Shown here: in pieces, positions 59,876-64,000 of the stretch
How the letters are laid out: every line of letters starts with the position of its first letter
How positions within the stretch are numbered: position 1 is the first letter of the stretch
NCBI GenBank assembly: GCA_003184365.1
Contig: NKYR01000016.1
Coordinates: forward strand, 186,001 to 250,000
Source of the DNA: Evernia prunastri
Lineage: Eukaryota; Ascomycota; Lecanoromycetes; Lecanorales; Parmeliaceae
Direction: 5' to 3'
Length of the DNA: 64,000 bases
Notes under the pieces: generated by a model
Told to the model about the DNA's origin: nothing
The model's database searches: none
Seen by the model: only the letters and a program-made list of their open reading frames with translations
Made by a program: the position numbers and the translations under genes

Positions 59876-60054
59876 GCCGTCATCTCAGCTGTTGCATCGT
59901 CGTATGGAAACAGGAGGAGACCGAAGTTGGAATTGCTCAGGCGATCTTGATAGGGCTGACAGACGGCTACATTTTTCTCTACTCCACTTCCACACGTCCA
60001 ACTTTTCCGCGCAGACAGTACGAATCTATTTGACCACATTTGACATCTAACGTC

Positions 60055-61029
60055 ATGGCCGCAGAACAGAGAAAGCTGCTTGGTAAGTTGCTTGAGCAAT
60101 TTTGCCTCAAAGACGTGCATCAGAGACCATTATGTGCAGTATCCGCTAACTCTGTTCTTCGCAGAGCAGCTCATGGGCGCCGGTGCCTCCTCGCGACACG
60201 CTCAACTCTCCATAACTGACCCAAAAATCTGTCGCTCCTACATCGTCGGCACGTGTCCGCACGACCTATTCACCAACACCAAGCAAGACCTCGGCCCCTG
60301 CCCCAAGGTCCATAGCGAACCTCTCAAGTCTGAATATGAGACTTCGCCCGAGAAGAGCAAATATGGGTTTGAGTACGACTATATGCGAGATATGCAGAAG
60401 TATATAGATGAGTGCAATCGGAGGATCGATGCTGCGCAGAGAAGACTGGAGAAAACACCAGATGAGATCAGGCAGACCAACGATCTGGTAAGGCGACCCT
60501 GAAAATATTTGATACCTCACGCTGAAATTTCTTTCAGCTAAAACAGATATCCGACCTAACTCACTCCATCAACACTGGCCTCCTCGAAATCGCCATCCTT
60601 GGCGAATCCTCCTCCATTGCCCTCGCCGTTCTCGAACATCACAAAATCCGCACCGCGAAAGCCGCTAAAGAAGAAAAAGAGCGAGAGCTGAAATCTCTTT
60701 CCGACACCTCCGGACCTTCAGGTCACCAGAAGCTGCAGGTCTGTGATGTTTGTGGCGCGTATCTGAGTAGACTGGATAATGATAGGAGGCTGGCGGATCA
60801 CTTTTATGGGAAGATGCATCTGGGCTACGCGCAGATGAGGAAGACGTGGGAGGGCTTGCAGAAGGAATTGAAAGGAAGAGCACCGCCGCAGAGAGAAGAG
60901 GCGGATAGGGGACCGCCCAGGGATGAGGGTTGGGGCGGTGATAGGGGTGGCTTTGGCGGTGGTCGAGGAGGGTTCCGAGGCGGTGGGGGCTTTAGGGGAG
61001 GAGGTTTCAGAGGAAGGGGACGCTGGTGA
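60055..61029 (+). CDS. luc7: U1 snRNP protein Luc7
   Basis: Three exons: 60055-60082, 60165-60487, 60538-61029; 280 aa. The N-terminus MAAEQRKLLEQLMG precedes a CCCH zinc finger (CRSYIVGTCPHDLF, GPCPKVHSE); a helical linker follows (DYMRDMQKYIDECNRRID), then a C2H2 finger (VCDVCGAYLSRLDNDRR, DHFYGKMHLGY). The C-terminus is an RGG-type tail (RGGFGGGRGGFRGGGG). Family knowledge: Luc7 is a U1 snRNP subunit influencing 5' splice-site choice. Intron 1 interrupts the codon after LL, as in many Luc7 genes. No anomalies. Confidence 0.95.
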
Positions 61030-61334
61030 AGGAAAAACACATATAAAGCGTTGCCGTCTGTTGTGTCTTTAGCGAGGAGTTTTGTAGGGAGGATACCCTC
61101 TTGAATGTGAACCTTGCACTTTCCAAAAGAAGAGCAATGCGAAGCGTCAAAAGCAGAGTACGGGATGCAATCGGATTAGCCCCTTCTGAATGCGTGCTTT
61201 GGGTATCTATTAGTTGGACTAAGCTGTCCACCAAGCAATCCATAGTTTCCAACACCAGAGACCTTGAAACGGCTCGCTCAACCATGCAAATGCCATGACT
61301 TTTGACGCTGAAATTGGTCAATGCAGGTGCTGAA
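61030..61334. other. Convergent 3' region
   Basis: 305 bp between luc7 and the RGG-box gene, which converge. No gene seen. Confidence 0.4.
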
Positions 61335-62429
61335 TCACCATCTTCCTTCCGGTGCCTTTGCCCCTTGGACCCGATCTACCTGATCTGCCCAGCTCTCGCC
61401 TCCCGCCGTTTGCTGCAGATTCTGTGTGGCGTTGCCTGAAGGTAGCTGCTGGGTGGGTTGTTCATTTTTCCGTGCTGTCGGTGGAGCCGGAGGCAGTCCC
61501 GGAGAGTGTTCTTGGGTTTTGGGTGCTGCCGGTAGAGCTGGAAAGTCATTGACCGGGTCTGGTGCTGCTTGCGGAGTAAATCTGTTGGGAGCAAACCCCC
61601 CACGTCCCCTACCACCTCGACCTCGATCTCCTCTTCCCCTGCCTCCTCCTCTTGGCACGGATCCCTCTTTTCTGTCGTGGAAGTCGTTGGATATTCGGTC
61701 CTGGTAGCCTCCTCTTGGAGAACTAGTGTCGTGTGCGACGCCACCATGAGCGCCCCTCCGATACTGACTCCCCCTCTCAGGCTCCTGCTCGGCCTTCCCT
61801 TCGTCCCACTCCCTTCCTCCCTGGGCTCCTAGCTTCCTCATCCTATTCTTCTCCCTCTCTTGATTCATCACCCTGCGTGCTACCCCTTCCTCCTTCCGTT
61901 TCTGAGATGCTTGTGCTTCACGTTGCTGAAAGTTTGCCTCGTCGGCTTCGGCTAGGGCATGTGCTTCTGCACGTTTTTTGTTGTTGGCTGTGACGGCGGC
62001 CATACGAGCCGAGAGTTCATCTTCGGTAAGTTTAGGCTTGACCGTACCCCCAGTGAGAGTGCGGTCGCCGCGAACGGCACCGGGGGGCTTAGGCTGCTGT
62101 GGTTCTTGGATCGAATGAGGTTCTGTTTCGTTTTGGGCAGGAGTCTTTTGCTTGGCCGAAGAGGTCTCTAGATTGCCATTGGTAGTCTCAGAAGCCACTG
62201 TCACTAAAGGAGAGGTTTGCGGCTGTGGCCGTGCTTGACGTTGTTGGCGTAGGACTTGATTTCCATGTCCACGAATTGCTCGATCATTGCGGCCGCTGCG
62301 TTCTGGCTGTGCCTGTTGTTGTGGTGGAGGAGGTGCAGGTTCAATGGTTTGAGAGATCGGGGCGTCAATCGGTGTGAAGTCGTCATCAAATAGATCATCT
62401 GCTCCACGCGTCTGTGCAAACTCGTCCAT
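61335..62429 (-). CDS. RGG-box protein, probable RNA-binding, family not recognised
   Basis: A single-exon gene of 364 aa. The N-terminus is acidic (MDEFAQTRGADDLFDDDF), then Gln/Pro-rich. A conserved-looking block KPKLTEDELSARMAAVTANN leads into a charged coiled coil (RAEAHALAEADEANFQQREA, RRVMNQEREKNRMRKLGAQG). An RGG box follows (RGRGDRGRGGRGRGG) and a C-terminus with NDFPALPAAP and GESWADQVD, motifs seen in mRNA-binding proteins of the Tif3/eIF4B or Stm1 kind. I do not have a confident family name. RNA binding is inferred from composition only. Confidence 0.75.
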   Translation of the reverse strand: MDEFAQTRGADDLFDDDFTPIDAPISQTIEPAPPPPQQQAQPERSGRNDRAIRGHGNQVLRQQRQARPQPQTSPLVTVASETTNGNLETSSAKQKTPAQNETEPHSIQEPQQPKPPGAVRGDRTLTGGTVKPKLTEDELSARMAAVTANNKKRAEAHALAEADEANFQQREAQASQKRKEEGVARRVMNQEREKNRMRKLGAQGGREWDEGKAEQEPERGSQYRRGAHGGVAHDTSSPRGGYQDRISNDFHDRKEGSVPRGGGRGRGDRGRGGRGRGGFAPNRFTPQAAPDPVNDFPALPAAPKTQEHSPGLPPAPPTARKNEQPTQQLPSGNATQNLQQTAGGESWADQVDRVQGAKAPEGRW

Positions 62430-62683
62430 TATAAAGCAGATGTAGACTTCATTGTAGCATTGTCGCTTGCTCTAGAATTTGAGTGCACATACCAATTTCG
62501 CGGCGATTTCATACTAAAAATAGGTACCTTGAGAAGCTAAGTCTTGGCGCAACGCGTGAAGCTTGCGAGCCTGGAGATTACAATGTACTTACCTTCAGAG
62601 ACAATCGAGCAACATCGACCTAAGTCTAGTGTTGCACTTGGATTTCCAGCAAACATTTAATAAGATTCCGCTGGGCTGTTAAG

Positions 62684-63607
62684 ATGTCAAGAAGATACGA
62701 TTCAAGGGTACTCTCACATTGCATCGTAGTGCAAGATTCAAAGCTAATCTTCAAGCTTCTAGACGACCATCTTCTCTCCTGAAGGGCGGTTATATCAGGT
62801 CGAATATGCCCTTGAAGCTATTTCGCATGCCGGCACAGCTATTGGCATACTGTCCACAGATGGAATCGTCCTAGCTGCAGAGAGGAAAGTTACAAGCAAG
62901 CTGCTGGAGCAAGATACTTCCGCAGAGAAGCTCTACATATTAAATGAGTATGGAATCATGGCATTCGCGACTCAATAAATCCAGACACTGAATTCGTGTT
63001 GCAGCAACATGATATGTGCTGTAGCAGGCATGACCGCCGATGCAAATATCCTAATCAACTACGCCCGCCAAGCTGCGCAGAGATATCTCCTCACCTACAA
63101 CGAGGACATACCCTGTGAACAATTGGTGCGACGTCTGTGTGATCTCAAGCAGGGGTATACCCAACATGGTGGTCTTCGCCCCTTCGGTGTCTCGTTCGTT
63201 TATGCTGGCTACGACCCTCAACGTCAATTTCAACTGTACCAAAGTAATCCTAGCGGTAACTACGGCGGATGGAAAGCAACAAGCGTTGGAGCAAATAACG
63301 CGAGTGCTCAGAGTCTGTTGAAGCAGGACTACAAGGAGGAGTGTGATTTAAAGGAGGCATGCGGTTTGGCTGTCAAGGTTCTCAGCAAGACAATGGACTC
63401 GACGAAGTTGACTAGTGAGAAGAGTGAGTATCGCATGCCACTGCGACCAGATGTGGGCATGAGCTAACGTCTGTGCTAGTCGAATTTGCAACTGTTGGTA
63501 AGACGAAGGATGGGAAGGTTTACCATCACCTTTGGGGTGCAGATGAGATAACGACGCTACTACAAGAGCATGGTCTGGCAAAGGCAGAAGAAGAAGATAC
63601 TGGATAG
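62684..63607 (+). CDS. pre9: 20S proteasome alpha subunit Pre9 (PSMA4 type)
   Basis: Four exons: 62684-62707, 62763-62947, 63005-63423, 63480-63607; 251 aa. It has the alpha-subunit N-terminal signature ([20 protein letters not shown] followed by VEYALEAI), and runs collinear with the family through IVLAAERKVTSKLLEQ, MICAVAGMTADANILINYAR, QLVRRLCDLKQGYTQ, RPFGVSF and YQSNPSGNYGGWKA, to the C-terminal EFATVGKTKDGKVYH. Family knowledge: it lies in the outer heptameric alpha ring and gates entry to the core particle; in yeast it is the only nonessential alpha subunit. Nothing is missing. The divergent RGG-box gene starts 254 bp away. Confidence 0.97.
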
Positions 63608-64000
63608 CACGCTGGACATTGGTCACTGTTGCCGTTGAGGCGTAAAAGGCGAAGGGGAAAAGGGCCATGCAGTACAGTCTCGAACGATCATCAGCATTAG
63701 AATTCCATGCCTCTGACGTTTGCGATTCCAATACTAAACCCACGTTCGTCCTGCGATGCAGTCTTTGTGATATGGGACCGGGTAGGAACCTACTGAGAGC
63801 GTCTAGGAAAAGGGGCTAGAGGCAAAATGAACGCTAGTCTTGATAGGGCTGATGAACCTCCGCACTTTCCCCTCTTTTCTCAACAACACCGCATCAATGC
63901 CAATGCATCCGTCCCACTCTTCGCACCAGGATACAAATTTGCTGAAGCTCTGATCATTGTACACGCTTCGCAAACTAATGGACAGATGCTGTAAAGGACT
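63608..64000. other. 3' flank of pre9 to window end
   Basis: 393 bp; no gene recognised. A minus-strand frame at 63348-63743 is antisense to pre9 and is not supported. Confidence 0.4.

Noticed and set aside
1..64000. CRISPR arrays, operons, riboswitches, biosynthetic backbone genes (PKS, NRPS, terpene synthase), viral genes
   Set aside because: No direct-repeat arrays or prokaryotic signals; no synthase or viral protein motifs in any frame examined.

Overview
The window is nuclear DNA from a filamentous ascomycete (Pezizomycotina). The evidence is short spliceosomal introns (mostly 46-60 nt) with GT-AG borders and CTAAC/CTGAC-like branch sites, dense genes on both strands, and clear orthologues of fungal genes such as creC, creD, hse1, a Cla4-type PAK, bye1, and a Zds1-type protein. 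I cannot fix the class from sequence alone. There are no prokaryotic features, no CRISPR array and no rRNA, and I found no tRNA by eye.

Layout. 1-0.9 kb: 5' part of the mitochondrial Miro GTPase gem1 (-). 1.4-6.7 kb: creC (WD40) and creD (arrestin-like), both (+), two components of ubiquitin-linked carbon catabolite repression. 7.3-9.0 kb: Slm1-type PH protein (+). 9.6-12.8 kb: Zds1-type protein (+). 13.5-14.2 kb: msrB (-). 14.7-17.0 kb: ESCRT-0 subunit hse1 (-). 17.8-20.6 kb: Cla4-type p21-activated kinase (-). 22.3-26.5 kb: vigilin/Scp160 (+).

26.8-37.2 kb is an accessory island: an apparently intact 1.5-kb Tc1/mariner-superfamily transposon with 52-bp inverted repeats, a small orphan gene, a broken MFS transporter, an intact cytochrome P450, an orphan 193-aa gene and a decayed minus-strand gene with several TAA codons. 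Conserved genes resume at 37.7 kb: hydroxyacid-oxoacid transhydrogenase (-), cytochrome b5 (-), the HECT ligase ufd4 (-), NMN adenylyltransferase (+, 13 exons), a WW/FF protein (+), a ZNF830-type zinc finger (-), bye1 (+), gpi16 (-), luc7 (+), an RGG-box protein (-) and proteasome subunit pre9 (+).

Themes that recur: ubiquitin and protein fate (creC, creD, hse1, ufd4, pre9), polarity and TORC2/Cdc42 signalling (slm1-like, zds1-like, cla4-like), and RNA or transcription factors (vigilin, WW/FF, bye1, luc7, ZNF830-type, RGG protein). I see no new defence, toxin or biosynthetic system. The most notable points are the accessory island, the transposon's non-TA flanks and 38-residue catalytic spacing, the creC-creD pairing, a frame break in creD, three inferred GC-AG introns, and a PAK without a PH domain. 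Exon borders were worked out by hand from reading frame, splice motifs and remembered family alignments; no search was run.
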